Origin: Streptomyces narbonensis
Lineage (GTDB): Bacteria > Actinomycetota > Actinomycetes > Streptomycetales > Streptomycetaceae
Length of the DNA stretch: 64,000 nucleotides
Assembly: GCF_014649015.1 (NCBI RefSeq)
Contig: NZ_BMSF01000016.1
Location: 94,331-158,330, forward strand
Reading direction: 5' to 3'
Part shown: positions 47,793 to 57,589 of the stretch, one piece after another
Layout: each line of letters starts with the position of its first letter
How positions within the stretch are numbered: position 1 is the first letter of the stretch
Notes under the pieces: generated by a model
What the model saw: only the letters and a program-made list of their open reading frames with translations
What the model was told of the DNA's origin: nothing
Database searches by the model: none
Made by a program: the position numbers and the translations under genes

Positions 47793-50700
47793 TCAGGTCT
47801 GGCGGCGCGCGGGGGCGGGGACGTCATCGGACCGTGACGCGTGACGTCCCGCCGGGTGCGCCAGGAGGTGGCGTGGATCCGTGGCGCGGGTGATCGCCGC
47901 CTCGACGGCGGTGATGCGGTCGGCGAGCAGTCCCAGGGCGACGACCGCCCGGCCGAGCGAGTCGTCTCCGGAGCCGCCGAGCGTCTGGGTGCGTGTGTAA
48001 GCGGCGGTCACCTCGGTCCAGCGCTCGGCCTGCACCGGGGTGAGAGTGCCACGGAGTTCGGCCAGCTTGAGGAGGTTGGCCTCGGCCTCGGTGGTGAGGG
48101 TCTGGGCCTCGGCCGTGTAGTGGTCGTCGATCACGGCGGCGAGTTCGGCGTCGTTCATCGCGGACGTGATGCGGGCCGCGATCTTGTTCATGGTGCGGTA
48201 CGAGCCCTGGAGCCGGAAGGGCGGTTCGGTTCGGGCGCTGTCGGTGCGGGCGGCCGAGTCGATGTACTCGGCGTTGACGGCCAGGACGGTCTCGCGGGCG
48301 GTGAGCAGGTGACGCAGGACGGCGAGGATCCGGTCCAGCTCGGCCGCGGCATACGGGTGGACGAGGCGGTCGCGGCGCGCGGTGGGGGCACCGGCCGCCA
48401 GCCGGGTCAGCAGCTCCAGGTCGGTCCGGTCGCGGCCGGCCAGCGGTGCCAGGTCGGGGTGAGAGGTGAGGGCGTTCTCGACGAAGCTCAGTGCGAAGGC
48501 CTCCTCCTTCCCGGTCAGCACGTCGCCGAGGTTCCACACGTCGGCCCGGTTGGCGAGCATGTCCGGGACACGGAAGGCCTGCCCCGACTCGGTGTACGGG
48601 TTGCCGGCCATGCAGACGGCGAAGCGCTTGCCCCGCAGGTCGTGCCCGTTCAGGGTCCGCGTGGCGTCGCAGAGCGGGATGAACTTCTGCAGGAACTCCG
48701 GCGAGGCGTGCTGGATGTCGTCGACATACAGAAGGACGTTGTTGCCCGCTGCCAGGGCGAAGGCGATCTTCTCCACCTCCCTGCGCGCGGTGGCGTCGGG
48801 TGCTTCGGCCGGGTCGAGGGAGGTCGTGCGCTGCCCGAGGGCGGGGCCGTCGACCTTGATCAGGAGCAGGCCGAGGCGCTCGGCGACGTACTCGATCAGC
48901 GTGGTCTTGCCGTAGCCGGGCGGAGAGAGGAGCAGGAGCAGGCCCTGGGAGTCACTCCGCTTGGCGTTCCCCGCAGCGCCGAGCTGCTTGGCGAGGTTGT
49001 CGCCGATCAGCGGGAGGTAGACGTCGTCGACGAGCCGGTTGCGAACGAAGGACGACATCACCCGGGGGCGGTACTCGTCCACGCGGAGCCGGGCGTGCTC
49101 GGCCGCGACGAGGTCCGCCCGCTGCCGCTGGTAGGCACGGAAGGCCGGCACGCCCCACTCGGCGAAGGCCCGTGTCCTGTCCAGGAACTCGTCCAGCCGC
49201 AGTTCCAGGGCGCGCCCCTCCACCCGGGGGTGGCTGCCCAGCAGACCGGTGACCGTCGCCGTCATCGGGGCAGCCACCTCGTACCGGTCGAGGCCTGGGC
49301 ACAGCTCGACGGCGACGGCCTCGGCGACTACGTCCCCGTCGGGCAGTTCCCCGGAGGCCGAGGCGTAGGCGGTGAGCCATGCCTCGACGAGCTGGCGTCG
49401 TGCGTTCTGCTCCGTGAGTGCGGCAAGGGCGTCGTCGTACGCGGAGGAACCGACCGCGCGGCGGAACTTGTCGAGGAGTGTCCGCGCCGCGCCGGAGACG
49501 GCGAAGCCCGGCACGCCGGAGGCCAGTTCTTCGATCAGGTAAGCGGCGGCCGTCGCGTCACCGATCTCCTCGGCAAGCTCGTCCCGCAGGCCGTCGACGG
49601 CCGACTCCGCGCCGAACAGGTCACGGGCCCGGGTCAGGGCGTCCGCCCGGCAGGTCCACTGGTCACGGGCGTCGGCGGTGGCGGTGTGGCCCCAGAAGAG
49701 CTGGGCGGCCGCGCGTGCCGGGGCCGGGTACCTGAGCAGTCCGACCCTTCCGTGCAGCCGCAGGACGACCTCCAGGATCGCCGCCGCGTCGTGGTCGTGA
49801 ACACCGCGCTCGTACCCCTCGTCGTACGCGGCCACGGCCGCCCTCCGTGTGAGTGCGCCGAGATCCGCGCCGGCCAGGCCGTCCGCTCCGTGCTCGGCCA
49901 ACAGGCGCGCGGCAAGGTGTTCGGCACGGTATACCTGCTGCGACTCGGAGGGCAGCGTCCGGTCCCAGAACGGCCGGGTCGCGGCGAAGGCCGGGTCGGT
50001 CACGGGCACGCGGTAGTCGGTGCCGGTCAGGGCGAGGGCGAGAGTGTCCTCGTACGGGACGAGGGTCAGTTCGGGGGTCTGCCGGTTGACGGCGAAGCGG
50101 TGCCGGCCGAGCCGGATGGTGTCGCCTCCGTCGGAGAACAGCTCGGTGCGGTCGCGCAGCGCCCGCCCGGCCTCCTGGCGGGCGGTGCCGAGCCGGGCCT
50201 CCAGCTCCTCCGCCCGTACATGGTCACCGAGTTCCCGTAGTTCGCCGCCGGTGCGCCGGACCTTGACGACCATGGGGTCGGAGGCGAAGTAGGTGTGCAC
50301 CTCGTCCAGATCGGCCAAGGTCGCCGCTCGCCGAGCGATCGCGTCCAGCACCCGGTCAGCCGACCTCGCGAGCTGCTCCGCGCGGCGGGCGCGGGCATCC
50401 TGGAGAGACTGCTTGCGCACCGTGAAGGCGTCGTAGACCTCTGTGCGCCTCTCGGCGATGTCGGCGAGGAAACCGTCGTGCTCGGCAAAGCGGGACTCCA
50501 GGTTCTCCAACTGGAGCAACAGCCAGCCGAGTTGTTCGTCGCAGCGGTCGGGGGTTTCGGCGGCTGCCAGCGCACCCGTGACGGCCTGTCCGAGCAGGGC
50601 GAGCTCGGCGGCGAACTCCGCCCGGCCCTCCTTGTCCAGGAGCTCGGTGCGGCGGGCGGCAAGGAGGGCGCGGGCGCGGTTCAGCGCGCCCAGGACGTCG

Positions 50701-52649
50701 GCGATGCGCTCCAGGATCGACGTACGTACGGTGGCGTCGCCGATGTCGAGTCCGGCGATGATCTCGCTGAGGGCCCGCAGACCGGCCGTGTGCGCGTCGA
50801 GCCGCTCGCCGACCGGGCCCGCGCCCGCCACCGTGGTGATGGCGCCGGCCTCCTCCTCCAGCTGTTCCGCGTCGGAGTGGTGGGCGGTGAAGGCGTCCGC
50901 GCGCCGGAGGTGGGCGACGGCCCTCCGGGCGGCCGAGGTGATGTCGGCCTCGACGTCGCCGGCGAGGGTGTCGATGCCTATCGTGTCGGCGTACCGCATC
51001 TCCTTCAGGGTCACCAAGTGCCCTTGCGCCTGGCGAAGTTCGGTGATCCGGGAGATCCACTCCTCGGCCGTGGCCGGCGCCTCACCCCGAACACGCCGGA
51101 CCAGCCCGCTGATCCGTCGGGCCGACTCCGCCAGTGCCTCCGAAGCCTGCCGGGAGAGGGCCGTCACGGTCTCGAACTCGTCGAGGACCTGCACGAGCGT
51201 GCCACGGATCTCGGTCAGCGGAGCGCCCAGGTCTCCGACTTCCGGTTCTCCGAGCCAGTGGTGGACGTCCCCCGCACGCTCACACGCGGCGGCGAGTGCT
51301 GCGTACACCTCGCCGGCCGGTGTGAGCTCGGTCGCTTGCCGGACGATCGCCAGACAGTCGGCGATCCCCCGGACGAGATCCGCGTTGCCGATGCGGGCCA
51401 GCGGGCCGTCCCCCACGGACGTCGCGTAGGTGTCGGCCGTGTACGGCGTCCGCCACATCTGCACCGGATGGACACGGCCGGGCTCCGCGGAATCGCCGCG
51501 CAACACGGCCATGGTTCCGTCGTCGAGCAGCGCGTAGCCATGGCAGGAGACCGGGGTCGCGATCTCCTTGCGGATCAGGTTGTACGGGAGGAGCAGGCTG
51601 CGGCCCTCGGTCCGGGTGCGGAAGACGAAGAGGAAGTCCTCCCCGTCGGGCGAGCGGACCAGTCGGTCGAAGGTCAGCCCGGACGCGTCGGTGTCGAAGG
51701 TCTTCACGGCGCCGGAGGCCAGACAGTAGCCTCCCGGGAACACGATCCCCTCGTCCTCGGGCAGCCGCAGACACGACTGGCCGATGCCGTCGAGCCTGAC
51801 CACGCTCCCGGTCAGTGCGTTGAACACGAGGTGACGGGGGGCCTCCTCCTTGTACGGGCGGACGCGCACGAGAGTCAGGGCGCCCACCACCGCGTAGGCC
51901 ACCTCCGCGTCGGCCAGCGACTGCAACGGCTCCTCGACCGGCTCCGTGTGGACACCCTCGGTCGTCTCGGTGTCGTTCTGCGTCTTGACCGTCAACGCCC
52001 CGCCGACCGTGGAGACGAAGACCCGGCCGTCGAGCGCGATGTGCGGGTGGCGGCCCAGGACGTGGTCGTCGCGGGTCGTGGCCACCCAGTCGACGTCGTG
52101 GGCGGGCGGAAAGACGTGGTCGCGCTCGCCCTGGGCGTCGAGGAATCGCGTCCCTCCGGCCGGATCGACGGACCAGCGCAGGACACGGAGGTCGGCGTCC
52201 TGCTCCCCGGTCCGGAAGACGGCGAGGAGCCGGCCCTCCACCCGGCGCAGCCGCAGCAGCCGCGCACCACGGAAGTAGCGGTGCAGCGCGGAGAACTCCC
52301 GCACGAAGCCGGGGTCGTCGAGCAGACCGGGCACCGCGTCCTGGGGCAGCGCGTTCAGGTCGCGGTCGTAGAGGGTGAAGACATCGGCGACCGCCGTCTC
52401 GGAAGATCCCGTGGACGGCGTGTGGGAGCCGAGGAGCAACAGGTCGTCGCCGACGGCGACGACGTCGCGGGGGACGCAGGCGCGCTCGGTACGCACCCGG
52501 CCGGTGCCGGTCAGGCCGAGCTCGCCGGAACCGAAGGCCGCGATCCGTGCCTCGTTGAGGGCCCCGGCACGCCTGCCCAGCTCCGCCGCCTGCCCGGCGA
52601 GCCGGTCCCGGAGTACCGCGTACGTGTCCTGGTCGATTCCCGCGCTCAT
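47793..52649 (-). CDS. Giant DUF3686/AAA+ ATPase (DNA repair ATPase family)
   Basis: 1618 residues. About 1-430 is beta-rich with repeated DGR-x-FVSTV-like strands (propeller-like), 430-900 is helical coiled coil (EEWISRITELRQAQGHLVTL; LLDKEGRAEFAAELALLGQA), then helical regions, and a MoxR-like AAA+ domain with Walker A SPPGYGKTTL (near 1246), Walker B LLYVDDIQH (near 1307) and CMAGNPYTESG (sensor region). The family is annotated as DNA-repair ATPase (DUF3686), but direct evidence is scarce. AAGGAG lies 9 nt before ATG 52649. The operon with flotillin suggests a membrane-linked remodelling machine. Confidence 0.88.
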   Translation of the reverse strand: MSAGIDQDTYAVLRDRLAGQAAELGRRAGALNEARIAAFGSGELGLTGTGRVRTERACVPRDVVAVGDDLLLLGSHTPSTGSSETAVADVFTLYDRDLNALPQDAVPGLLDDPGFVREFSALHRYFRGARLLRLRRVEGRLLAVFRTGEQDADLRVLRWSVDPAGGTRFLDAQGERDHVFPPAHDVDWVATTRDDHVLGRHPHIALDGRVFVSTVGGALTVKTQNDTETTEGVHTEPVEEPLQSLADAEVAYAVVGALTLVRVRPYKEEAPRHLVFNALTGSVVRLDGIGQSCLRLPEDEGIVFPGGYCLASGAVKTFDTDASGLTFDRLVRSPDGEDFLFVFRTRTEGRSLLLPYNLIRKEIATPVSCHGYALLDDGTMAVLRGDSAEPGRVHPVQMWRTPYTADTYATSVGDGPLARIGNADLVRGIADCLAIVRQATELTPAGEVYAALAAACERAGDVHHWLGEPEVGDLGAPLTEIRGTLVQVLDEFETVTALSRQASEALAESARRISGLVRRVRGEAPATAEEWISRITELRQAQGHLVTLKEMRYADTIGIDTLAGDVEADITSAARRAVAHLRRADAFTAHHSDAEQLEEEAGAITTVAGAGPVGERLDAHTAGLRALSEIIAGLDIGDATVRTSILERIADVLGALNRARALLAARRTELLDKEGRAEFAAELALLGQAVTGALAAAETPDRCDEQLGWLLLQLENLESRFAEHDGFLADIAERRTEVYDAFTVRKQSLQDARARRAEQLARSADRVLDAIARRAATLADLDEVHTYFASDPMVVKVRRTGGELRELGDHVRAEELEARLGTARQEAGRALRDRTELFSDGGDTIRLGRHRFAVNRQTPELTLVPYEDTLALALTGTDYRVPVTDPAFAATRPFWDRTLPSESQQVYRAEHLAARLLAEHGADGLAGADLGALTRRAAVAAYDEGYERGVHDHDAAAILEVVLRLHGRVGLLRYPAPARAAAQLFWGHTATADARDQWTCRADALTRARDLFGAESAVDGLRDELAEEIGDATAAAYLIEELASGVPGFAVSGAARTLLDKFRRAVGSSAYDDALAALTEQNARRQLVEAWLTAYASASGELPDGDVVAEAVAVELCPGLDRYEVAAPMTATVTGLLGSHPRVEGRALELRLDEFLDRTRAFAEWGVPAFRAYQRQRADLVAAEHARLRVDEYRPRVMSSFVRNRLVDDVYLPLIGDNLAKQLGAAGNAKRSDSQGLLLLLSPPGYGKTTLIEYVAERLGLLLIKVDGPALGQRTTSLDPAEAPDATARREVEKIAFALAAGNNVLLYVDDIQHASPEFLQKFIPLCDATRTLNGHDLRGKRFAVCMAGNPYTESGQAFRVPDMLANRADVWNLGDVLTGKEEAFALSFVENALTSHPDLAPLAGRDRTDLELLTRLAAGAPTARRDRLVHPYAAAELDRILAVLRHLLTARETVLAVNAEYIDSAARTDSARTEPPFRLQGSYRTMNKIAARITSAMNDAELAAVIDDHYTAEAQTLTTEAEANLLKLAELRGTLTPVQAERWTEVTAAYTRTQTLGGSGDDSLGRAVVALGLLADRITAVEAAITRATDPRHLLAHPAGRHASRSDDVPAPARRQT

Positions 52650-52746
52650 CCCGTCCCGCTCCTTGTACCGTGGTGGATACGGGTCCGGCGCCGACAACCC
52701 CCGTATGCCGGCACCGGACCCTCTGTGACCGCTCCCCCCGGGGCGG

Positions 52747-54771
52747 TCAGTTCGTGACCGCGCCGTTCAGCGCGGCGGTCTCGGCCGGGACCGCGGTGGC
52801 CGGGCCGGGGGCGTGCGCGTCGAGGACACCGGACTTCATGACCTTCGCCAGCAGCGCGGAGACGCTGAGGTTCTGGACGTCGCCGCTGGAGAGCGAGCCG
52901 AGCACCTTGGTGAGGTCCTCGGTGAAGGAACCCTCGCCGTCGAGCCAGGGCCCGGCGAGTGCCTGCGCGGTCCGGGAGTGGTCCACGAAGCCGTCGACGG
53001 ACTTGCCGAGCGCGATGGACTGCACGAGACGGTCGAGGAAGACGGACTCCCCGCCGACGATGTTGATGTCGGCGTTCTCCAGGCCGGTCGCGAGCACGGT
53101 GGCCTGGGCTTCCGCGACCTGTCGCTGCACGTCGAGGCCGGCGAGCCGGATCTCCTTCTCCGCCTCCAGGCGCAGCCGGTACTCCTCGTGCGTTCGGGAC
53201 GCCTCGTCGAATGCTGCGACGGCGATCGCCTTCTGGTTGAGCCCCTCGGCCTCCGCCTTCAGCTTCTCGCCGATCGCCGTGGCCTCGGCGAGCGCCTTGG
53301 CCCGCAGCCCTTCGGCCTCGGCTCGCAGTCGCGCCTCGGTGGCCTCGGCCTCGGCGCGGCCGGTCTTCTGGATCGCGTCGGCCTCCTTCTCCCGTACCTG
53401 CGCGGCCGCGAGGCCTTCGGCGGCCGCTTCGGCCTGTACGCCCTCGGCGAGGCGGATCTTGGCGTGGGCATCCATGTCGGCGGCCTTGTTGCGGGCCTCG
53501 GCCAGGGTGAGCTCCTCGGCGGCCCGGTGCACGGCGGCCTGCTCGGCCGCCTCCGCCGCCTTGATGTCCTTGACCAGCCTCTCCTGCGCCTCCGCCTCGG
53601 CGGCGATGACGACGGCCTGGCGGGTCCGCTCGGCCTCCTCGACCGTACGCAGCCGCTTGATGGACTCCTCCTGCTCGGCGACCGTACGGTCCACCGCGAT
53701 CCGCTCACGGATCACCTCGGCGATGTCCCGGCGCTCCGACTCCACCTCCTTCTGGGCGGAGATACGGGTCAGTTCCGTCTCTCTGTCCCGGGCGATGACC
53801 TCCAGAAGGCGGTCCTTCTCGATCCGCTCGTTCTCGATCGCGATGACCCGCTCACGGTTCTTCTGCGCGACGGCGACCTCGCGGGCCTGGTTCTCACGCT
53901 GGATTCCCAGCTGCTCCTCCGTCTTCAGGAAGGCGCTCTGGGCCCGCAGCCGCTCCTCCTCCACGACCCGCGCCGTCTCGGCCTCCTCACGCGCCCGTAC
54001 AGTGTCGATCTCACGCCTCTGCTTGATCTCGGCGTCAGTCTGACGCCGCTCCAACTCCAGGATGGCCTCGCGGGCGTCGACGTTCTGCCGGGTGATCTCC
54101 TTCTGCTCGTGCTGACGCAGTTCGTTGGTCCGGACGTTCTCGACGGCCGTGAGTTCGGTGATCTTCCGGATGCCCTGAGCATCCAGGATGTTGCCGGCGT
54201 CCAGCTGGGCGAGCGGGGTCTGCTCCAGGTAGTCGATGGCCGCGTCCTCCAGGCTGTAGCCGTTGAGGTCGATGCCGATGATCTCGATGATCCGGAACCG
54301 CAGTTCCTCGCGCTTGGTGTACAGATCGGTGAAGTCGAGCTGCTTGCCGACAGTCTTCAGCGCCTCGGAGAACTTGGCGTTGAACAGCTCCTGCAGCGTC
54401 TCCTTGTCGCTCGCCCTCGCCGTACCGATCGCCTGCGCGACCTTGATGACGTCCTCGACGGTCTTGTTGACCCGGACGAAGAACGAGATCCGGATGTCGG
54501 CGCGGATGTTGTCCCGGCAGATCAGCCCGTCCCGACCGGTGCGGGAGATCTCGATCGTCTTCACCGAGATGTCCATGACCTCGGCCTTGTGCAGGACGGG
54601 GAGAACGACCTGTCCGGTGAAAGTGACGTCGACCTTCCGCATCTTCGAGACGATCAGCGCCTTGCCCTGTTCCACCTTGCGGAACAGTCGGCTGATCACG
54701 AAGAGCAGAGTGATGGTGAAAAGCAGGACAACGGCGACGAGCACGCCGATGCCCACGGTGAAGGCATCCAT
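52747..54771 (-). CDS. Flotillin/YqiK-like SPFH protein
   Basis: 674 residues: one N-terminal helix (about 6-30), an SPFH domain (about 32-210; VEQGKALIVSKMRKVDVTFT, RDNIRADIRISFFVRVNKTV, LDFTDLYTKREELRFRIIEI), a long Glu/Ala/Arg coiled coil (215-545) and a C-terminal tail. This is the YqiK/flotillin-1 type that makes ring-like membrane assemblies. It lies between a YqiJ-like gene and the giant ATPase; these are a recurrent trio. A second flotillin starts at 63876. Confidence 0.93.
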   Translation of the reverse strand: MDAFTVGIGVLVAVVLLFTITLLFVISRLFRKVEQGKALIVSKMRKVDVTFTGQVVLPVLHKAEVMDISVKTIEISRTGRDGLICRDNIRADIRISFFVRVNKTVEDVIKVAQAIGTARASDKETLQELFNAKFSEALKTVGKQLDFTDLYTKREELRFRIIEIIGIDLNGYSLEDAAIDYLEQTPLAQLDAGNILDAQGIRKITELTAVENVRTNELRQHEQKEITRQNVDAREAILELERRQTDAEIKQRREIDTVRAREEAETARVVEEERLRAQSAFLKTEEQLGIQRENQAREVAVAQKNRERVIAIENERIEKDRLLEVIARDRETELTRISAQKEVESERRDIAEVIRERIAVDRTVAEQEESIKRLRTVEEAERTRQAVVIAAEAEAQERLVKDIKAAEAAEQAAVHRAAEELTLAEARNKAADMDAHAKIRLAEGVQAEAAAEGLAAAQVREKEADAIQKTGRAEAEATEARLRAEAEGLRAKALAEATAIGEKLKAEAEGLNQKAIAVAAFDEASRTHEEYRLRLEAEKEIRLAGLDVQRQVAEAQATVLATGLENADINIVGGESVFLDRLVQSIALGKSVDGFVDHSRTAQALAGPWLDGEGSFTEDLTKVLGSLSSGDVQNLSVSALLAKVMKSGVLDAHAPGPATAVPAETAALNGAVTN

Positions 54772-54822
54772 GAGAAACCCCGTGTCGATGGAAGTGATGG
54801 GGAGCCGCAGGCTCGGGTGGTG

Positions 54823-55224
54823 TTACGGGAGGGTGGCGGCGGACCGTCGGGACAGCCCGGGTTCATCGGGGAACAGCTTCGCCAGGGGACGTACGAGGCG
54901 TCGGGTCACCCACCAGGCGGCAGCGGGAGCGAGCACCATGAGGGCGAGCGAGAGCAGGGAGGCCGAGGAACGCGACAGATCGGCGAGGTCGCGCCACAGG
55001 GCTCCGGTGAGACTCAGGAGCCAGCCGGCCAAGAGGAACACGGAGGCCGCCACGGAGACGGGAACCCGTCCCAGGCGCAGCGCCTGCGTGTCCACGTCGG
55101 AGTCGAAGGCGCCGCGCTCTACGACACCGCACAGCACCAGCAGCCAGAACCCCACGGCAGCGACGACGGCCGCGCTGAACAGCAGCACGGGGAAGCCGAA
55201 GGCGGCGCTCAGAAGCTCATCCAT
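54823..55224 (-). CDS. YqiJ-like membrane protein
   Basis: 133 residues with three to four helices (about 10-32, 52-72, 88-106) and a charged end. MDELLSAAFGFPVLLFSAAV and FDSDVDTQALRLGRVPVSVA resemble YqiJ, the partner of YqiK flotillin; it is shorter than YqiJ because the C-terminal OB fold seems absent. GGGGGG lies before the ATG. It is first in the flotillin-ATPase operon. Confidence 0.75.
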   Translation of the reverse strand: MDELLSAAFGFPVLLFSAAVVAAVGFWLLVLCGVVERGAFDSDVDTQALRLGRVPVSVAASVFLLAGWLLSLTGALWRDLADLSRSSASLLSLALMVLAPAAAWWVTRRLVRPLAKLFPDEPGLSRRSAATLP

Positions 55225-55325
55225 GGCTGTCCCCCCTCAGACGATGATTTCTGTCTCCCGGCATCGGGGCGACGCCGATGTCCTGCCGCAGCGCCATTCT
55301 GAGGCATCGACAATCCCTTCGGCAT

Positions 55326-55360
55326 TGCCGTAACCAGGCAAACTTTGACGCCTCCTTGAT
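55326..55360. promoter_or_regulatory. Conserved element and 11-bp repeat upstream of yqiJ-like gene
   Basis: TGCCGTAACCAGGCA (55326-55340) recurs with one change at 63220-63234, upstream of the second flotillin locus. Five bases later, CTTTGACGCC and TCCTTGATGCC give TTGAC at 55345 and TTGAT at 55356, an 11-bp period matching the nhaP-like site (TTGAC...TCCTTGATG). Confidence 0.5.
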
Positions 55361-55408
55361 GCCGGTGAGGAGCCCCTGCCGAGCGACGTGTCACTCTTGT
55401 CCCCACGC

Positions 55409-55435
55409 GTCAGGAACTCGTCAAGGACGCGTCAG
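55409..55435. promoter_or_regulatory. Three 11-bp direct repeats just before the PucR-type gene
   Basis: Minus strand CTGAC (55435-55431), TTGAC (55424-55420), CTGAC (55413-55409); units are TTCCTGACGCG, TCCTTGACGAG, TTCCTGACGCG. They end 17 nt before the regulator's GTG, so a bound protein would block its expression, consistent with autoregulation or control by another factor. Confidence 0.6.
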
Positions 55436-55452
55436 GAATGCCGGGAGGGGCA

Positions 55453-56514
55453 GTGACGGAGCTGGAGACGGCCGTGGAGTATCTGGAGGGGTACGCCGAG
55501 GTCCTGGCGGGCGTGTGTGCGACCGGCCGCAGGCTCACCCGGGAGGAGCGGGAGGCGCTGCGCTCCCGTGGGGAGCGTGCGGCGGAGGCCGGCATCGGGC
55601 TGCGCGCCCTCGTCCGGGCCCACCTCGCCGAGGCTCAACGGGTCCACTCCGAGCTGCAGGTGGCAACTGCGGATCACCTCCTGAGCGCGGTCGAGCAGGC
55701 CGTCGACGCCTTCGCCGAAGGACATGAGCGGGCGCAGCACCTGTTGATGCGTCAGGAGGAGGCTGCGAGACGTGAGTTCATCGACGACCTGCTCTACGGC
55801 CGCAGCGATCTCGGCCGGATAGCCGAGCGCGCCGAGCGCTTCGGACTGCTCCTGTCCCACGCCCACGCCGTCGCCGTCGCCCAGGGCCCGGAGCCGTACA
55901 GCGACGGCTACGAGGTGACCCGTAGCGTCGAATCGTCGCTCGTCGCCCGCTTCGGCAACCGCCGGATCCTGCTCACCACCAAGGACGGGCGACTGATCTG
56001 CGTCGCGCCCGCCGACGAAACCGAAGTACTCGCCCACTTCGCCAAACAGGCCCACGCGGCGACCGACGGCGGTCAGGTCGCCGTCGGCAGGGCGCATCCC
56101 GGCACCAGCGGCGTCGTCCACTCCTACGAGGAAGCCCTCAACGCCCTCGAGCTCGCCGCCCGCATGGACCTGGACGACCCAGTTCTGTACGCCGCGGACC
56201 TCCTCGTCTACCCGGTCCTCACCCGTGACCGGCAGGCCATGGCCGATCTCGTCCAGACCGTCCTCGGCCCGCTCCAGCAGGCCCGCGGCGGCGCGAAGCC
56301 CCTGCTCGACACCCTCACGGCGTACTTCGACACGGGCTGCGTCACCGCGCAGGCGGCCCGCCGCCTCAGCCTCAGCGTGCGGGCCATGACGTACCGCCTC
56401 GACCGCATCCACCGTCTGACAGGGTCGGATCCCGGCGATCCCGTCCAGCGCTACACCCTGCAGACAGCCGTCGTCGGCGCGCGCCTCCTTGACTGGCCCG
56501 ACCAGGTGCTGTGA
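55453..56514 (+). CDS. PucR/CdaR-type transcriptional regulator
   Basis: 353 residues from GTG 55453 (GGGAGGGG upstream). The first 100 residues are helical, like the RsbRD N-terminal domain found in many such regulators; the C-terminus has a PucR HTH: TLTAYFDTGCVTAQAARRLS, LSVRAMTYRLDRIHRLTGSD. The middle (about 105-240) is GGDEF-like/CdaR. It is divergent from the flotillin-ATPase operon and has three 11-bp repeats before it, so it is the first candidate for regulator of that operon. Confidence 0.85.
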   Translation: MTELETAVEYLEGYAEVLAGVCATGRRLTREEREALRSRGERAAEAGIGLRALVRAHLAEAQRVHSELQVATADHLLSAVEQAVDAFAEGHERAQHLLMRQEEAARREFIDDLLYGRSDLGRIAERAERFGLLLSHAHAVAVAQGPEPYSDGYEVTRSVESSLVARFGNRRILLTTKDGRLICVAPADETEVLAHFAKQAHAATDGGQVAVGRAHPGTSGVVHSYEEALNALELAARMDLDDPVLYAADLLVYPVLTRDRQAMADLVQTVLGPLQQARGGAKPLLDTLTAYFDTGCVTAQAARRLSLSVRAMTYRLDRIHRLTGSDPGDPVQRYTLQTAVVGARLLDWPDQVL

Positions 56515-56791
56515 CCGTGAAGGGGTGGGTGCGAGGCAGGGCGGGCACGCTCTGAGTTCCCGGAGATATCCGCGCAGCCAGAGGCCGCCCGATCCGTCCG
56601 CCGCAGCCGTCGGGTCGTGGCCGCCGTGGCGCTGTCCGTCATCGTGGTGCCGGCCTCGATTCTCACGGCCGTTCCGGGTGCCCCGCCCAATCCGCCCACG
56701 GGGGAAGACGGGTCACCCGCGTCACGCCCTGCCGCCATGGCCGTGCACCCCGCGCCGTGATCAAGCACCTGGCGGCCGTCCACCTGCCGGA
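56515..56791. other. Gap with a possible gene fragment
   Basis: In one plus frame, 56577-56759 encodes a coding-like stretch (RRSRRVVAAVALSVIVVPAS, a signal-like helix, then a Pro-rich end), but a TGA precedes it and no start codon is available. It may be the remains of a small exported protein. Evidence is weak. Confidence 0.25.
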
Positions 56792-57559
56792 TCAGCCGAC
56801 GTCCCGGCGGTTGAAGCGCATAACGCCTACAGCCAGGACAGTGACGGCAGTGACGGCCAGGACCGCACCATCGCCCCACTGGAAGCCGTTCTTCAGCGGC
56901 TCACCGCCGATGTAGTAGTGGAACGGGGACGCGTAGGCGAGCCAGTCCGCGCCGATTTGACCGGCGACCGCGTAGGCGGTGTACGAGAGCACGCCGACGG
57001 TCGCGGTTGTGGCCAGGACGACGGTCCTGCGGCCGAGTGCAGCGCCGAGCCCGAGGGCGAGGGCACCGAAGACGACGGCGAGAAGTGCCAGGTTGACGCA
57101 TTGGGCGAGAAACTCGGCAGGGGTGACGCTGGTGAGCCCGGCGCTGTCGCGGATGGCGAGCATGGCCAGCCAGACGAGGAGTGAGATCGCGCCCGCGCCC
57201 ACGGTCAGCGCGCAGAACCGCTGCAGGGCCAGGCTGGTGCGGGTCACGGGATGGGCCAGGAGCAGGTCGAGCCGGCCGGACTCCTCGTCACCGGCGAGGG
57301 CGCGGGAGCCGGTGGAGACCCCGTAGATCATGGCGAGCAGCGGCAGGATGACGCCGAAGACGCTGGCGTGCAGATAGCCGGCCGCTGTGGCGTCGATGTG
57401 CAGCGCCTCACGTAGCGCCTCGGGAAGGCTCGCCGTGTTGTCCCGTTGGGAGGGGTAGGTGCTCGCGTAGGTCATGCCTACGGCCGCGGTGCCGAGCGCC
57501 CAGCCGGCGAGTGCGCGGCGGCTGTCGGTGAGCGACTTGGTGAAGACGGCGGTGTTCAT
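56792..57559 (-). CDS. ABC-2-type transporter permease
   Basis: 255 residues with six helices. DEESGRLDLLLAHPVTRTSL and a C-terminal SPFHYYIGGEPLKNGFQWGD are characteristic of the ABC-2 permeases that partner with a separate ATPase. It starts 31 nt downstream of the ATPase gene stop and is co-transcribed with it. The substrate is unknown; such pairs often export drugs or antimicrobial peptides. Confidence 0.88.
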   Translation of the reverse strand: MNTAVFTKSLTDSRRALAGWALGTAAVGMTYASTYPSQRDNTASLPEALREALHIDATAAGYLHASVFGVILPLLAMIYGVSTGSRALAGDEESGRLDLLLAHPVTRTSLALQRFCALTVGAGAISLLVWLAMLAIRDSAGLTSVTPAEFLAQCVNLALLAVVFGALALGLGAALGRRTVVLATTATVGVLSYTAYAVAGQIGADWLAYASPFHYYIGGEPLKNGFQWGDGAVLAVTAVTVLAVGVMRFNRRDVG

Positions 57560-57589
57560 GGTGGGCCTTTCCGGTGTCGCGCGGATGGC

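Noticed and set aside
47841..55302. Several 800-residue plus-strand open frames opposite the ATPase and flotillin
   Set aside because: Typical third-position-GC shadows; the minus-strand proteins have clear Walker and SPFH motifs.
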